Below, piece after piece: positions 63,942 through 64,000 of a DNA stretch of 64,000 nucleotides. The DNA lies in the NCBI RefSeq assembly GCF_039541915.1, contig NZ_BAABHD010000003.1, positions 136,823 through 200,822 of the forward strand, written 5' to 3'. Each line of letters starts with the position of its first letter. Positions within the stretch are counted from its first letter, which is position 1. A program made the translations under genes and the position numbers. Under the pieces are notes generated by a model, which saw only the letters and a list, made by a program, of their open reading frames with translations, was not told the origin of the DNA and made no database searches. Source of the stretch: Nibrella saemangeumensis. GTDB taxonomy: Bacteria; Bacteroidota; Bacteroidia; Cytophagales; Spirosomataceae.

Positions 63942-64000
63942 CTAGCACTACGCGTCCAGGCTCATTAGTACGGCTCGGCTCTAGCGCTCTCACGCCCTCC
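63942..64000 (-). rRNA. rrl: 23S ribosomal RNA, 3' end (partial)
   Basis: The minus-strand sequence GAGCCGAGCCGTACTAATGAG is the conserved 3' end of 23S rRNA. The gene runs off the right edge; the exact 3' end is estimated from the usual distance after GTACTAATGA. The spacer to 5S (63835-63941) has nothing recognisable. Confidence 0.85.

Noticed and set aside
63720..63968. 82-codon open frame over 5S rRNA
   Set aside because: The DNA is clearly 5S rRNA and its spacer.

Overview
The window looks like a piece of a Bacteroidota chromosome, most likely order Cytophagales (Spirosoma-like). The signs are promoter boxes of the TAnnTTTG type with a TTG about 20 bases upstream, a secreted protein with SprB-like repeats and a type IX secretion sorting tail, many DUF families common in Bacteroidota, and the sequence of the rRNA at the right edge. 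The lineage is an inference; no 16S gene is present.

Layout. 0-8 kb is housekeeping: a cupin protein, lptB and recJ on the minus strand, then guaB, a metallophosphoesterase, mazG and an MFS transporter. 8-13.6 kb holds small membrane proteins, an undecaprenol/diacylglycerol kinase, a regulator, a Gre-like factor, a cysteine desulfurase and a CxxC membrane protein. 13.7-22.2 kb is the most notable part: a complete aerobic molybdenum-copper carbon monoxide dehydrogenase cluster, coxM-coxS-coxL-coxG-coxD-coxE-coxF-coxI. CoxL carries the AYRCSFR active-site motif that defines form I (true CO-oxidising) enzymes, and the coxF product has an extra C-terminal YHS metal-binding domain. 22.3-24 kb is an accessory patch: an AT-rich unknown gene and a PIN/helix-turn-helix toxin-antitoxin pair. 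24.1-28 kb has an alpha/beta hydrolase gene interrupted by one in-frame TGA and a secreted repeat protein with near-identical 264-bp tandem units.

28.5-37 kb is a two-component system followed by a tripartite RND efflux pump. 37-43.4 kb has assorted single genes (EamA transporter, metallo-hydrolase, Crp-like regulator, DinB, GAF, DUF1206, DUF3500). 43.5-48 kb joins an alpha-glucan phosphorylase homologue, which lacks the usual PLP lysine, to three universal stress protein genes; the third is broken by a one-base deletion. 48.1-56.1 kb holds a sulfatase and a minus-strand operon for an ABC-type (MacAB-TolC-like) exporter with a coupled LytS-like kinase but no response regulator. 56.2-59.1 kb has an aldo/keto reductase and a TetR regulator divergent from an FAD monooxygenase, with clear operators. 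59-61 kb has prephenate dehydrogenase and an aminotransferase (aromatic amino acid synthesis). The right end carries an SDR, a Gfo/Idh/MocA oxidoreductase, 5S rRNA and the 3' end of 23S rRNA.

The cox genes would together encode and mature an enzyme that oxidises CO and passes electrons to the respiratory chain, probably as a supplementary energy source. No molybdopterin synthesis genes or cox-specific regulator lie in the window. Several intergenic gaps hold simple-sequence or hairpin spacers of recurring types.
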